From a virus: a DNA stretch of 39,305 nucleotides. The DNA lies in IMG/VR virus record IMGVR_UViG_3300014914_000013, positions 1-39,305 of that record; one strand, written 5' to 3'. The translations under genes and the position numbers were made by a program. The notes under the pieces are model-generated. The model made no database searches and was not told the origin of the DNA. It saw only the letters and a program-made list of their open reading frames with translations. Positions 1-8,074 of the stretch are shown here, one piece after another. Each line of letters opens with the position of its first letter. Positions within the stretch are counted from its first letter, which is position 1.

Positions 1-56
1 AGAGTTTTAAGAGTTTTAAGAGTTTTAAGAGTTTTAAGAGTTTTAAGAGTTTTAAG
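1..56. repeat. Terminal 9-bp tandem repeat, left copy
   Basis: Six uninterrupted copies of GAGTTTTAA fill positions 2-55. The whole 56 bases recur exactly at 39250-39305, so the window ends overlap and the molecule is circular, circularly permuted or terminally redundant. The true copy number is unknown, because an assembler would break or collapse at such a repeat. The unit is AT-rich and could act as origin iterons or an unwinding element. Confidence 0.95.
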
Positions 57-63
57 GCGATTC

Positions 64-173
64 TGTCTCAACATGTAATGGTTTCTTTTTGGATTGTGCG
101 ACATAATCGGGACTGTCTTATATTTAGTATCTAATTTGAGACATGTCTCATATTAAAGAGCTAATTTGAGACA
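64..173. promoter_or_regulatory. Cluster of TGTCTCA / TGAGACA half-sites (operator-like)
   Basis: TGTCTCA is at 64-70, a perfect 14-bp palindrome TGAGACATGTCTCA at 137-150, and TGAGACA again at 167-173; TGTCTTA at 114-120 is a one-mismatch half-site. The 13-mer CTAATTTGAGACA occurs at 131-143 and 161-173, exactly 30 bp apart, close to three helical turns. This pattern fits cooperative binding of a dimeric regulator or initiator. The Cro-like proteins encoded elsewhere are candidate ligands, by inference only. Confidence 0.55.
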
Positions 174-215
174 CTATAGTAATTATGAAACACAGTTCTA
201 TTAAGTTACCTCATT

Positions 216-411
216 CCCCCCCCCCTATAACCGTGTAAGTATTACCCATTTATTTATAAAACATCGGTCGAACTTTTAAAAACGGCGGTTTAAGGCGGCT
301 TAATCGACTAAACAGTGTTATACCTCCATCGCGCGCTCAAAATGCGCCATACGGGCTATCACGCATGATTGAGCGAATCTGACACACCGGGCATAGGGGG
401 GGGGTGGGGGG
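216..411. other. Complementary C10 and G9/G6 homopolymer runs
   Basis: Ten cytosines lie at 216-225, nine guanines at 396-404, then T and six more guanines to 411. The runs can pair with each other on one strand or form G-quadruplex-type structures, and they bracket the inverted repeat at 334-375. Homopolymer length is error-prone in assemblies. Confidence 0.6.
334..375. repeat. Bipartite inverted repeat
   Basis: CGCTCAA (334-340) plus ATGCG (342-346) are matched by CGCAT (362-366) plus TTGAGCG (369-375), giving a two-part stem around a 15-base loop. It could be a protein-binding site, a cruciform or part of a packaging signal upstream of the terminase genes. No T-tract follows, so it is not an obvious terminator. 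Confidence 0.6.
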
Positions 412-479
412 CAAGTGTATATAATAATGCTTACGTCAAAATAATATTGCCCAATACCATAACATACTAATCACAATAC

Positions 480-509
480 TTGACATAAAAGGGGGGAGCA
501 ATATATAAT
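480..509 (+). promoter_or_regulatory. Consensus sigma70-type promoter of the structural operon
   Basis: TTGACA at 480-485 and TATAAT at 504-509 are separated by 18 bp. Both boxes match consensus. The last two bases of the -10 box are part of an ATG at 508, so a transcript starting near 516 would lack that ATG; translation would then begin at the ATG at 532. The promoter faces the terminase genes and probably drives the rightward operon. Confidence 0.75.
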
Positions 510-531
510 GGGGAGAAGGGTGGTGAGGATA

Positions 532-732
532 ATGCAAGCGACATTATATGAAGCATTATTTGATAAAAAGGTAGTGAATGTATTTGAGCATGATGGGTGG
601 GTATTAATCAGATTTGAAGATGGTATTCAGTTGGCAGTCTGGGACGGATTTGTTGAAACTTGTTGTATGGATGAAGGAGATGAAAACTATTTATGCAAAA
701 TATTTAATAAGAATAGAATCGGAGAGGGGTGA
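532..732 (+). CDS. Small hypothetical protein, first gene of the rightward operon
   Basis: A 66-residue product with no family I recognise. The middle (HDGWVLIRFEDGIQLAVWDGF) reads like a small beta-sheet domain, and the C-terminal third holds three cysteines. An ATG at 508 would add eight residues and has a G-rich stretch before it, but it overlaps the -10 hexamer of the promoter at 480-509. The ATG at 532 is therefore preferred; it is preceded by a G-rich site in GGTGGTGAGG. The next gene starts 4 bp after the stop, so the two are probably co-translated. Confidence 0.6.
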   Translation: MQATLYEALFDKKVVNVFEHDGWVLIRFEDGIQLAVWDGFVETCCMDEGDENYLCKIFNKNRIGEG

Positions 733-736
733 CGAG

Positions 737-892
737 ATGGAGGAAAAGCAAGTGAAGGACATGATATTTTGCTCGCAACGATTTGTAAATGCGGCGACGG
801 GATTATTATTTGTCAGCAAGAGGCGTTTGGAAATGCGGGAGTGGTATGCGGAGTATGCGGCGAGGGGAGGCGGGGAGAAAAACGGCGAGTGA
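737..892 (+). CDS. Small hypothetical protein
   Basis: A 51-residue product, not recognised. It starts at an ATG behind GGAGAGGGGT, 4 bp after the previous stop; an in-frame ATG at 614 would overlap the previous gene heavily and lacks such a site. The sequence is mildly basic in the middle and ends in a Gly/Glu-rich tail. Its place just before the terminase genes is the only functional hint. Confidence 0.55.
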   Translation: MEEKQVKDMIFCSQRFVNAATGLLFVSKRRLEMREWYAEYAARGGGEKNGE

Positions 893-923
893 GGCTATTG
901 AAGGGGAAAGTGAGGGATAATGC

Positions 924-1583
924 ATGACAGGTAAGAAAAAAGAGAGACAGCCTGAAAGAGTGCTTAGTAGCAGGATGGCGGGGGCGCGGTGTTCACTTAG
1001 GAAGGGGAGTGTCCCGCCTGTAGAGAAGATGGATATGGACATGTTGAGGAAACTGACTGGGAAGACGGAGTTTACGAAAGAAGAACTTGGAGAGTTGCAA
1101 TTTTTAGTGGATGTGAAGAATGGGGCGAAGAAACTAAGCAATACAGTAATGAAAGAACGAGCGGGAGAAGAAACGGTATTACGGTTTCTTGAAGTGATGA
1201 ACAGATGGGAGCGATTCTGGCAGTTTCTACTTTCGTGGGGAGAAGTGTATACGAAAACGATGTTGAACACCGTGTTGGAGAAAGCGGTGACGGAACTGGC
1301 GAGCAGGGACTTCAGCAAAGAGAATACTTTTAGTTTGACAAACATAGTGAAGATACTGGCAGTGGCGGGTAAGCAGCAGACGAACGCGATATTTCAGATT
1401 AATATCGGAGCGAAGACAGCGAATGAAGTGGACAGTGCTATAGATAATATCAAGGACATGCTGTCGAACAGCCCGGTATTATTGAAAGAGATTGGGAGAA
1501 TGGAAGTAGGGAAAACCGGTGGGATTGTAAAAGAGGGGGAAAGCGACGATGTAGTAGATGTCAATGACCCCGGCAGCGATTGA
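924..1583 (+). CDS. Putative terminase small subunit
   Basis: A 219-residue, mostly helical and charged protein directly upstream of, and overlapping by 26 bp, the large terminase gene. That is the usual position of the small terminase subunit, which recognises viral DNA and starts packaging. The N-terminal 35 residues are very basic (KKKERQPER and further Arg/Lys), the middle holds long predicted helices, and the tail is acidic (DDVVDVNDPGSD). I see no clear helix-turn-helix signature, so the call rests on position, size and composition. GTGAGGGA upstream serves as ribosome-binding site. Confidence 0.6.
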   Translation: MTGKKKERQPERVLSSRMAGARCSLRKGSVPPVEKMDMDMLRKLTGKTEFTKEELGELQFLVDVKNGAKKLSNTVMKERAGEETVLRFLEVMNRWERFWQFLLSWGEVYTKTMLNTVLEKAVTELASRDFSKENTFSLTNIVKILAVAGKQQTNAIFQINIGAKTANEVDSAIDNIKDMLSNSPVLLKEIGRMEVGKTGGIVKEGESDDVVDVNDPGSD

Positions 1584-3111
1584 GAATTTTTTACGTTCAA
1601 TACCGAAAGAGAACGTACTTGAACTTGAAAGACAGCTTATGTCTTTGGAAGATTCAAGAGAGAAGTACGCATTAATCCACTATCGACCTCACGCAAAACA
1701 AGCCATATTTGACAAGCTTTTTCAAAGCCATATTGAAACCTTTATGTTCGGCGGTAATGGTTCAGGCAAGACCATACACGGCGCGAAAACTACGGCGTGT
1801 TACTTGCTTGGAGAAGACCCAAGCGGCACTACATCAAACGATCTGTACCCCAAACCTGAGCGGATGCACACGGGCAGGAAAATATTTACGCAGGGCTATT
1901 TTGGCTGTACCCGGATAGACAAGGGCATTAAAATTATAAAGCAAGATTTGATACCTTTATTGCCAGAAGGTTTTATAACAAAGAAACCGAGCATCAACGA
2001 CCCAACACTTGAAACTAAATTGGGAACCGGACTGACCATCATGTCGTATAAAGCGGATGATGAGCAGTGGCAGTCCGATTCTCTTGATTTTGTGTGGTTT
2101 GACGAGCAGCCGCCGTATGCGAAGTATAAGGAGGCTCTCTCGCGGATTTTGCGGCGCAAAGGCAGGGTGTGGTGTACCATGACTCCCATCTACGCCAAAA
2201 GCGCATGGACGTATTGGGAGATTGTGAGGAACAAGAGAGGGAACCCTAACTGCTCGTATGTCACTGTCGATATTATGGATAACGATTATCTCGATGATGA
2301 AATCAAGCAGAATTACATCACTTCGTATAAAGGGACAAAAGAAGAACAAGCACGGCTCCACGGCAAGCATACGCTGATGATGGGCGTAATTCACGCCGAC
2401 CAGTGGAAGCCCGATAAGCATGTTATTGAACCGTTTGAATTAAATGACCCGATAGTCCGTGAAGAATTTGAACTCGTGCGTGTCATGGACTTGCATCCTC
2501 GTAACCCGAATGTGTGCCAGTGGTTCCTCGTGCGTCGTGCGCCTAAACCTGTGATTTATCAAATAAAAGAATTGTCAATGAAAGGCGTTCATATTAAATT
2601 ATTCGGCGAAAACGTAAAACGAATCACTGAAGAAATCGGCATGATTCCCAAAGTAACGATTATCGACACCCCTGACGCAAGAGATGAAAATCAGCTTGGA
2701 ACATCACTACGAATGGAGTTGGCAAAAATCAAGGAAAATGGTAAATCAATGTCGGGAATCCCCGCGAACAGGAGCATAATGAGCGGTATCATGCGCTTCG
2801 GAGAATATCTTGAACAGGACAGATTTATGATATTCAAGGACAGTGTTGATAAGGCCAGTAATGTTGAAGAAGACACGGTTTTCTCCATCGAAAGCTACAG
2901 GTGGGATGAATGGAAAGGCAGTAACGCAGATGAAAAAGAGCCGAAAGAAAAACCGATAGGAGAAGATGACCACTGGGTAAGAAATTGTCACTATTTATGC
3001 CTGTGGATGCCCGCTCTGAAAGAAGACCTTGACAATAATACGCTCAAGGGGGTTGACAACAATGCTGTTTGCCGTTATGATAGCCCCATACGCAACTATC
3101 AAATGTGTTGA
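1558..3111 (+). CDS. terL: Terminase large subunit (packaging ATPase/nuclease)
   Basis: A 517-residue packaging motor. The N-terminal ATPase carries Walker A GGNGSGKT at residues 65-72 and a Walker B-type strand LDFVWFDE at about 176-183. The C-terminal half has the acidic residues expected of the RNase H-like nuclease: an Asp in RVMDLHPRNP, one in TIIDTPDAR and a late DDHWVRNCHYL motif. It would translocate DNA into the prohead through the portal and cut concatemers. The start overlaps the upstream gene by 26 bp; a second ATG six bases later is a near-equal alternative. The 3' end holds a promoter-like sequence at 3053-3081. Confidence 0.95.
   Translation: MSMTPAAIENFLRSIPKENVLELERQLMSLEDSREKYALIHYRPHAKQAIFDKLFQSHIETFMFGGNGSGKTIHGAKTTACYLLGEDPSGTTSNDLYPKPERMHTGRKIFTQGYFGCTRIDKGIKIIKQDLIPLLPEGFITKKPSINDPTLETKLGTGLTIMSYKADDEQWQSDSLDFVWFDEQPPYAKYKEALSRILRRKGRVWCTMTPIYAKSAWTYWEIVRNKRGNPNCSYVTVDIMDNDYLDDEIKQNYITSYKGTKEEQARLHGKHTLMMGVIHADQWKPDKHVIEPFELNDPIVREEFELVRVMDLHPRNPNVCQWFLVRRAPKPVIYQIKELSMKGVHIKLFGENVKRITEEIGMIPKVTIIDTPDARDENQLGTSLRMELAKIKENGKSMSGIPANRSIMSGIMRFGEYLEQDRFMIFKDSVDKASNVEEDTVFSIESYRWDEWKGSNADEKEPKEKPIGEDDHWVRNCHYLCLWMPALKEDLDNNTLKGVDNNAVCRYDSPIRNYQMC
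3053..3081 (+). promoter_or_regulatory. Possible internal promoter at the 3' end of terL
   Basis: TTGACA (3053-3058) and TATGAT (3076-3081) are separated by 17 bp, 11 of 12 consensus positions. It lies inside the end of the terminase gene and faces the small gene at 3123 and the portal gene. It could raise head-gene expression over terminase. Being within coding sequence, a chance match cannot be excluded. Confidence 0.5.
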
Positions 3112-3122
3112 AGGAGTACGAT

Positions 3123-3326
3123 ATGGCAAGGAAAGCAAAGAAAACTGACGAGATTAATGAATCGTTCGAGGAGAAACACCTGAAAATCGTGGCGAAATTG
3201 CAGGAATTACGAAGCAAAGAAGTGCCATGTGACTCGCACGACAAAAAACAGTTCTCAATCAAGATGCGTGGGCGTGTGGAAGGACTCGATGAAGCAATCC
3301 GCGAAGTATCCGTAATGAAGCTTTAA
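3123..3326 (+). CDS. Small hypothetical protein between terminase and portal
   Basis: A 67-residue basic, helical protein, not recognised; the stretch EKHLKIVAKLQELRSKE reads as an amphipathic helix. The ATG at 3123 is chosen because AAGGAG (3111-3116) sits six bases upstream; an upstream ATG at 3105 would lie before that site. It fills the 15-bp to 230-bp gap between terL and the portal gene and is surely co-transcribed with them. Confidence 0.7.
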   Translation: MARKAKKTDEINESFEEKHLKIVAKLQELRSKEVPCDSHDKKQFSIKMRGRVEGLDEAIREVSVMKL

Positions 3327-3340
3327 TGAAGGAATGAACC

Positions 3341-5230
3341 ATGGCAAAAACGCTTCCGAAAAAATCCGCGAAGCATAACCCCTCTGCCGGAATCGGCATA
3401 AACTTTCTTGAACATTTTGTTGACGATAAAAAGGATGAAGTCTGTAAAAGGCTAATCCGCGACTTTGAAGTTTCTCGTGACTGGCGGCAACCTTATCGTG
3501 ACCGCTGGATTGAAAATTATCAGCTTTATCGGATGTATTCAAAATATTATGAGAACCGCCCAAAATGGCAATCCGGCGTGTTTATTGGAATAGGCACGCA
3601 GATGGTTGAGACGGTTCACCCCCGGCTCACATCGGCAATATATGATACCCCGCCTGTGTGGATGGCGCACCCTGAAAGCCCGAAATATCGCAAAGCCGCG
3701 CAAATGACTGAACAATTACTTGAAGTCCGGGTACAGGCAACCGGCTTATTCTACGAACATTTTCAGACATTTAAGGAAATGCTCATATATGGGACAGCCT
3801 TTCAGGGAATTAATTACGTTGTTGACGACACTTACGAGGGAACAAAGTGGACGGCAACCGATCTCTTTGATATGTACCCCGACCCGGCTCACTCGGACGT
3901 AAGGGATATGCGGTATCTGATTCGCCGCCACGTATATCATGTTTCCGAATTGTATGAGCTTGAGCGGCAGGGCATTATTCAAGACCTTGATGTGAAAAAG
4001 ATTAAAGACCGGCGCGGCACGAATAATTATATCGCGCATCTTGACCGGCTGCGTACAATCGGCTTCGGAAATTCAATCAATGAAATGGACGATTATCACG
4101 AAGTCCTTGAATATTGGGGAAAATATTACGACCGGGATACCGAGACTGAATTTGATATATGTGCAATGATTGTTGATCGGAACTTGTTTGTTAAGTTTGA
4201 TGAGAACCCATACAGGATACCAAATGAAACAGAAGGGTTCTATTATGCGCTGAAACCTTTTGTGAAGTTTCTCGATACACCAGTACCGCATGAGACCTAC
4301 GGGGTGAGCATCATTGACATGGTAAAATCTCTGAATTATGAGATAAACGACCGCAGAAACATGATCAATGATGCCATGCAATATGCGCTTGCACCTGTTT
4401 ATCTGGCCTACGAGCAGGGGCTGGATGATATTAACGACATTACAATCGCGCCGGGTACGATTATAAAAGCAAACTATATGGGTGGCGCTGACCCGATTAA
4501 GCCGCTCCAAAAAGATTTGGGATTCATGCACGGCTACAACGATATGGAAGCGATGAAGCAGGAAGCACGTGACGAAACAGGAGTGCAACATGCTGTCAGT
4601 GGCTCGGAGGGGAATATAAGAAAAACAGCTACAGAAGCCCTTACGCTGGCGCAGGAGGGCAGCTTGAGGATAAAGCCCCGAATACAAATGATAGGACACT
4701 CTCTTGAGCAACAGGGCGAAATGACGTTCCTCATGGAAAGGCAATTTACAGATACCGAAGTGCTTCTTCAAGTATTTGAAAATGATAAAGTGAAGGCCTT
4801 CGCCAAAGTTACACCCACACAACTTGAGTTCAGGGGCGCGTTCCGCCTACATGCCTCCTCGTTGCATGGCTTGAAAGCGCTCACCGCGCAGCAGCGCATG
4901 GAGTTTGCGAATGTTGCTATGGGGCTACCCGGCGCAGAGGAAATAGTTGACTGGCGCGTTATGTTAAAACTCATTGCGGAAGCACTGGAAATAAAGGACT
5001 CGAATCTGATCGTTGAAGAAAAAGCCCCGGAGCCTGTTCAGCCACAGGGCGTACCAGACCTGTCTGTATTGCAGGGCGGTATGGCTCCCGGAGGTATGCC
5101 GGGTGCGGGACAAATAATGCCGCCCGCGCCCCCGCCGCCCGATATGGGGATGCAGCCTACAATGTCGCCGATTGATGAGGAACTGGCGGCATTGCAGTCA
5201 CAAATACAGTCGGATATACAAAGCATATAA
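3341..5230 (+). CDS. Portal protein (head-tail connector)
   Basis: A 629-residue protein in the position of the portal, the dodecameric ring through which DNA enters and leaves the head. Features typical of podovirus/P22-type portals include the early DWRQPYRDRWIENYQLYR region, a long conserved core with SIIDMVKSLNYEINDRRN near residue 320, and a helical barrel-like region before the end. The last 65 residues are rich in Pro, Met, Gly and Gln, and probably flexible. AAGGA precedes the ATG. Assignment is by sequence pattern and position between terminase and scaffold/capsid genes. Confidence 0.85.
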   Translation: MAKTLPKKSAKHNPSAGIGINFLEHFVDDKKDEVCKRLIRDFEVSRDWRQPYRDRWIENYQLYRMYSKYYENRPKWQSGVFIGIGTQMVETVHPRLTSAIYDTPPVWMAHPESPKYRKAAQMTEQLLEVRVQATGLFYEHFQTFKEMLIYGTAFQGINYVVDDTYEGTKWTATDLFDMYPDPAHSDVRDMRYLIRRHVYHVSELYELERQGIIQDLDVKKIKDRRGTNNYIAHLDRLRTIGFGNSINEMDDYHEVLEYWGKYYDRDTETEFDICAMIVDRNLFVKFDENPYRIPNETEGFYYALKPFVKFLDTPVPHETYGVSIIDMVKSLNYEINDRRNMINDAMQYALAPVYLAYEQGLDDINDITIAPGTIIKANYMGGADPIKPLQKDLGFMHGYNDMEAMKQEARDETGVQHAVSGSEGNIRKTATEALTLAQEGSLRIKPRIQMIGHSLEQQGEMTFLMERQFTDTEVLLQVFENDKVKAFAKVTPTQLEFRGAFRLHASSLHGLKALTAQQRMEFANVAMGLPGAEEIVDWRVMLKLIAEALEIKDSNLIVEEKAPEPVQPQGVPDLSVLQGGMAPGGMPGAGQIMPPAPPPPDMGMQPTMSPIDEELAALQSQIQSDIQSI

Positions 5231-5247
5231 CGAAAAGGAGAAAGAAA

Positions 5248-5505
5248 ATGGTAAAAGCATCAGACATGTTTGCACAGCCCTTTACGAGAAAAGGGAAAGA
5301 AGTTGAAGACGAAAAGCCCGATGTTGAAATGGAGGAGACAATCACGGAACCCGGTGTCGATTACACTGATAAGATCGCGTTAATCCCCCCGGAAACAATG
5401 CCGGATGTTCTTGCCGCGGCCTTTGAACTTATGACCCCGGACGAAGTTGACGATGTTCTTGCCGAGTTTTCCGACATGGGCGCCGCCGCGCCAGCAGGGG
5501 GCTAA
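5248..5505 (+). CDS. Hypothetical acidic protein
   Basis: An 85-residue, strongly acidic product with an Ala/Gly-rich end (MGAAAPAGG). A ribosome-binding site AAAAGGAGAAAG stands before the ATG. The C-terminal half (MPDVLAAAFELMTPDEVDDV) looks helical. It lies between portal and scaffold and is probably a head-assembly accessory factor, but I do not recognise a family. Confidence 0.7.
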   Translation: MVKASDMFAQPFTRKGKEVEDEKPDVEMEETITEPGVDYTDKIALIPPETMPDVLAAAFELMTPDEVDDVLAEFSDMGAAAPAGG

Positions 5506-5517
5506 GGTGCTTCCCGT

Positions 5518-5856
5518 ATGAGTCTGGAGAAAATCAAAGGCGAACTTGCGAAGATTGAAGGGCGGCTAAAAGCAATCGCCGCGCTCGATACTCCAGAGTT
5601 CAAAGAGGGATTTGCCCTTGTCACAGAGTATATTGAGGCAATACTGAAAACCATTGCTGAAAGCGCAAGCAGCGTCGGCGGGAAAGACATGAATCACACG
5701 TTTCTCAACGGGCAGCAGACAGCGTACCGGAACTCAATTAACGTGCCGGAAGACATTAAAGGCCGGCTGAAACAGCGGCATTTGGCAGTACAAAAGAAGT
5801 TGCAAGAGGAGCAATCAATAGAAATAGAAACCGAGCTTTTAAAGATGGAAAAATAA
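5518..5856 (+). CDS. Hypothetical helical protein
   Basis: A 112-residue product made mostly of charged helices, with a possible coiled coil at the N-terminus (LEKIKGELAKIEGRLKAIAA) and another near the end (KRHLAVQKKLQEE-like region). It sits 12 bp after the preceding gene and 18 bp before the scaffold gene. No family is recognised; a head-assembly role is inferred from position only. Confidence 0.7.
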   Translation: MSLEKIKGELAKIEGRLKAIAALDTPEFKEGFALVTEYIEAILKTIAESASSVGGKDMNHTFLNGQQTAYRNSINVPEDIKGRLKQRHLAVQKKLQEEQSIEIETELLKMEK

Positions 5857-5874
5857 TTTTAGGAGGATAGTTCT

Positions 5875-6720
5875 ATGTCAATGGATTTCTTGAACACGGA
5901 CGCAAGCCCTGACGATCTGGAGGGAGAACCTTCAACGGCCCCGCTGGATGAAGAAGGACAACTTGACCCCGACGTTGAAGATGACACTACGACAGCAGAT
6001 GAGGAAACTGAGGTTGACCCGCTTGAAGGAACAAAATACAGGGATGTAGCAGCCGTTCTCAAATCCAACGAGAATCTTGAGCGTAAGTTGACGGAATTAG
6101 CAGAATACAACAAGCGCATGAGTGAGTGGATAATGGAGAATCAGCAGCAACACACTCCTGAAAGGAACCTGTCGCCCGAACAGGCAAGCTCGGATAACGA
6201 TGAGTTTCTGAACAATTTTCTTGAAGACGGGAAAAAGACCTTATCCGGCATGACACGTGAACAAATTCAGCAATATATGGATGCTGTACAATTGCACAGT
6301 GACATGGTACGGAACTCAACTGAAGCGGCTCAACATGCGCTTTTTGACGAGATTCCCGACTTAACCGAGGAAATGCTGAATGATGCGAAACCCGAAATGT
6401 TAAAAATTCCACTTTTCAAAAATGCGTTAGACTCATTGACAGCGCAGGCAGTGGGAGAACATGGATGGGATGAAAAATCTCTCACAAAGTACCAGACTGA
6501 AGTACTTGTTGAGGCGTATTATGCACAACTCGGACGGAAAGCAGGTCGGATAATTCAGACCAACAAGATCAAAGCGCAGAGAGAAGCCAAAAAGAACTAC
6601 CGAAAAAAACACAAGGCGCGTGGCGTCGATCCCAAGTCGAAACGGGATATGACCCAAGCAGGAAAGGCTGTTGCGGATAACGCGGACTTTATGCGGAACT
6701 TGGCAGGCGCGGCGCGATAA
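5875..6720 (+). CDS. Scaffolding protein
   Basis: A 281-residue protein immediately upstream of the capsid gene, where phages encode the scaffold that templates prohead assembly. The first 50 residues are strongly acidic (Asp/Glu with Thr/Ser), a coiled-coil-like helix follows (LKSNENLERKLTELAEYNKR), and residues about 235-262 form a very basic segment (KKNYRKKHKARG). Basic C-terminal ends in scaffolds bind the capsid protein. AGGAGGATAG gives a strong ribosome-binding site. Confidence 0.8.
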   Translation: MSMDFLNTDASPDDLEGEPSTAPLDEEGQLDPDVEDDTTTADEETEVDPLEGTKYRDVAAVLKSNENLERKLTELAEYNKRMSEWIMENQQQHTPERNLSPEQASSDNDEFLNNFLEDGKKTLSGMTREQIQQYMDAVQLHSDMVRNSTEAAQHALFDEIPDLTEEMLNDAKPEMLKIPLFKNALDSLTAQAVGEHGWDEKSLTKYQTEVLVEAYYAQLGRKAGRIIQTNKIKAQREAKKNYRKKHKARGVDPKSKRDMTQAGKAVADNADFMRNLAGAAR

Positions 6721-6735
6721 AAAAAGGAGAGTACG

Positions 6736-8016
6736 ATGGCTGTTCAAGGACAACGAACTACAAAATATGACGGCGCGGTTTTAGGAGGCCGGATTGTACG
6801 CGATGTGGCAGACGGCATTACGAATGTCGAATCCAACATGAAAAACAGTGAGTCGCCCGGCTTTACCATTCTCAAGGACAAAATAGGCGGCACGCGGGAA
6901 GTCGATAATCCCAAGTACGAGGTTACCGAAGACAGTTTCAATACTCGGCGCGATAACGTGGCGACGGCAGGCGCATCGGCGGCGGCAACAACCATTCCGG
7001 TGCAGAACAGTTTCGGGAATTGGGTACGTGCCGGGTCGCTCTTTTACGTTGCGGACACAGGCGAAGTGATACTCGCCGGGGCGGTTGCTTCGACTTCGCT
7101 CACATCATGTGTAAGAAACGTCGGCGGCGCGATAACAGGCGCGGGCGCAACCACGGCTGAAGGTGACGGGCTTGCTCTCACAGCGGCAAGTCAACTCATT
7201 CACATTGCCGATACGTTCCCGGAAGGGACATACGCGCCCAGTGCAATATCGAGGCAGACAAACCAGTCGTACAACTACACACAGATCGAGAAGACGACCT
7301 GTGACATTTCGGGCACGCTCGAAAATACCAAGTTGTACGGAGAGCAGGAAAAGGCTTATCAGCGATGGAAAGCCGGTGTCGAGCACAAAAGAAAGATCGA
7401 GTTCACATTGTTCTTCGGAGCGCGATCAGAAAGACAGGATACTACGAGTGGACACGCGCGTCGCACCACGGCGGGTCTCTTTCAGCACATCAAAGGCAAT
7501 ATCCATGACATTTCAGGCACAGGCGGTGTTCTCACAGCGCGTGAACTTGAAGCGTGGATTGAAATGTTGGCTGAAAATCCCGGTTCCGGCGTCAAGCATG
7601 TTTTCTGCTCGACAAAGTTTCATCAGGCTGCAAGCAACATCCTCAAAAACTTTGTACGCATAGACAGCGCGAAAAAGCGGCTCGGATTCGGAATGGATGA
7701 ATACGAATCAGCAGGCATTACGCTCCGCTTCGTGCCGCATAGGAAAGTTTTCGGGCAAAACGCCACGCTGGTAGGAACCGCTCTTGCGGTGGACATGGAC
7801 TTTGTGAGATACGTTTACTTGAAAAACCGTGACACAAAGTTCTATGAACACATCGAGAATATCGACAACAGCAACGGCTATGACGGCTCAAAAGACTTGT
7901 GGCAGACGGAGTACGGGTTCGAGATTCGCGGACATGCACTGGACAACCCCAACATTGCCGCGACAAACGAGTTCCGTTCCGTTCACGGCAAGCTGACGGG
8001 CTTCACAACGTATTAA
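6736..8016 (+). CDS. Major capsid protein, SU10/DUF5309 type
   Basis: A 426-residue HK97-fold-type capsid subunit. The middle part (IEFTLFFGARSERQ, followed by RRTTAGLFQHIKGN) and the arrangement of later beta-rich segments resemble the SU10-like major capsid family (DUF5309). It follows the scaffold by 15 bp with AAAAAGGAGAG before the ATG, and is followed by a hairpin terminator, as expected for the most highly expressed virion gene. A beta-rich, Gly/Ala/Thr-rich insertion at about residues 75-150 is probably a surface domain. Confidence 0.9.
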   Translation: MAVQGQRTTKYDGAVLGGRIVRDVADGITNVESNMKNSESPGFTILKDKIGGTREVDNPKYEVTEDSFNTRRDNVATAGASAAATTIPVQNSFGNWVRAGSLFYVADTGEVILAGAVASTSLTSCVRNVGGAITGAGATTAEGDGLALTAASQLIHIADTFPEGTYAPSAISRQTNQSYNYTQIEKTTCDISGTLENTKLYGEQEKAYQRWKAGVEHKRKIEFTLFFGARSERQDTTSGHARRTTAGLFQHIKGNIHDISGTGGVLTARELEAWIEMLAENPGSGVKHVFCSTKFHQAASNILKNFVRIDSAKKRLGFGMDEYESAGITLRFVPHRKVFGQNATLVGTALAVDMDFVRYVYLKNRDTKFYEHIENIDNSNGYDGSKDLWQTEYGFEIRGHALDNPNIAATNEFRSVHGKLTGFTTY

Positions 8017-8025
8017 GGAAATCAG

Positions 8026-8060
8026 GAGCGGGAGAGGGACTTCCTCTCCCGCTCTACTTT
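8026..8060 (+). terminator. Hairpin terminator or attenuator behind the capsid gene
   Basis: GAGCGGGAGAGG (8026-8037) pairs perfectly over 12 bp with 8043-8054 around a five-base loop and is followed by TACTTT. The stem is strong but the T-tract is short, so partial read-through is likely. Placed 10 bp after the capsid stop, it would lower transcription of the tail genes relative to capsid. Confidence 0.75.
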
Positions 8061-8074
8061 GAAAGGGGAGACAA

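Larger units (their letters stand above)
57..479. other. Non-coding region upstream of the packaging/structural operon
   Basis: No convincing gene is seen here on either strand. The stretch holds a cluster of TGTCTCA half-sites, a C10 run, a bipartite inverted repeat and a G9-T-G6 run, each listed separately. Lying upstream of the small terminase gene and at the junction of divergent operons, it is the best place in the window for a packaging site, an origin or a control region. None of these roles is proven by the sequence. Confidence 0.7.

Noticed and set aside
1-56. Short repeats considered as a CRISPR array.
   Set aside because: The 9-bp units are contiguous with no spacers and there are no cas genes.
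806-1345. A 179-residue minus-strand frame opposite the small terminase gene.
   Set aside because: Ser/Phe/Leu-rich shadow of the coding strand; no start signal and opposite to the operon.
4073-4822. A 249-residue minus-strand frame inside the portal gene.
   Set aside because: It lies opposite a well-supported portal protein, has no ribosome-binding site, and its composition (Cys/Phe/His/Ile-rich) is typical of an antisense shadow.
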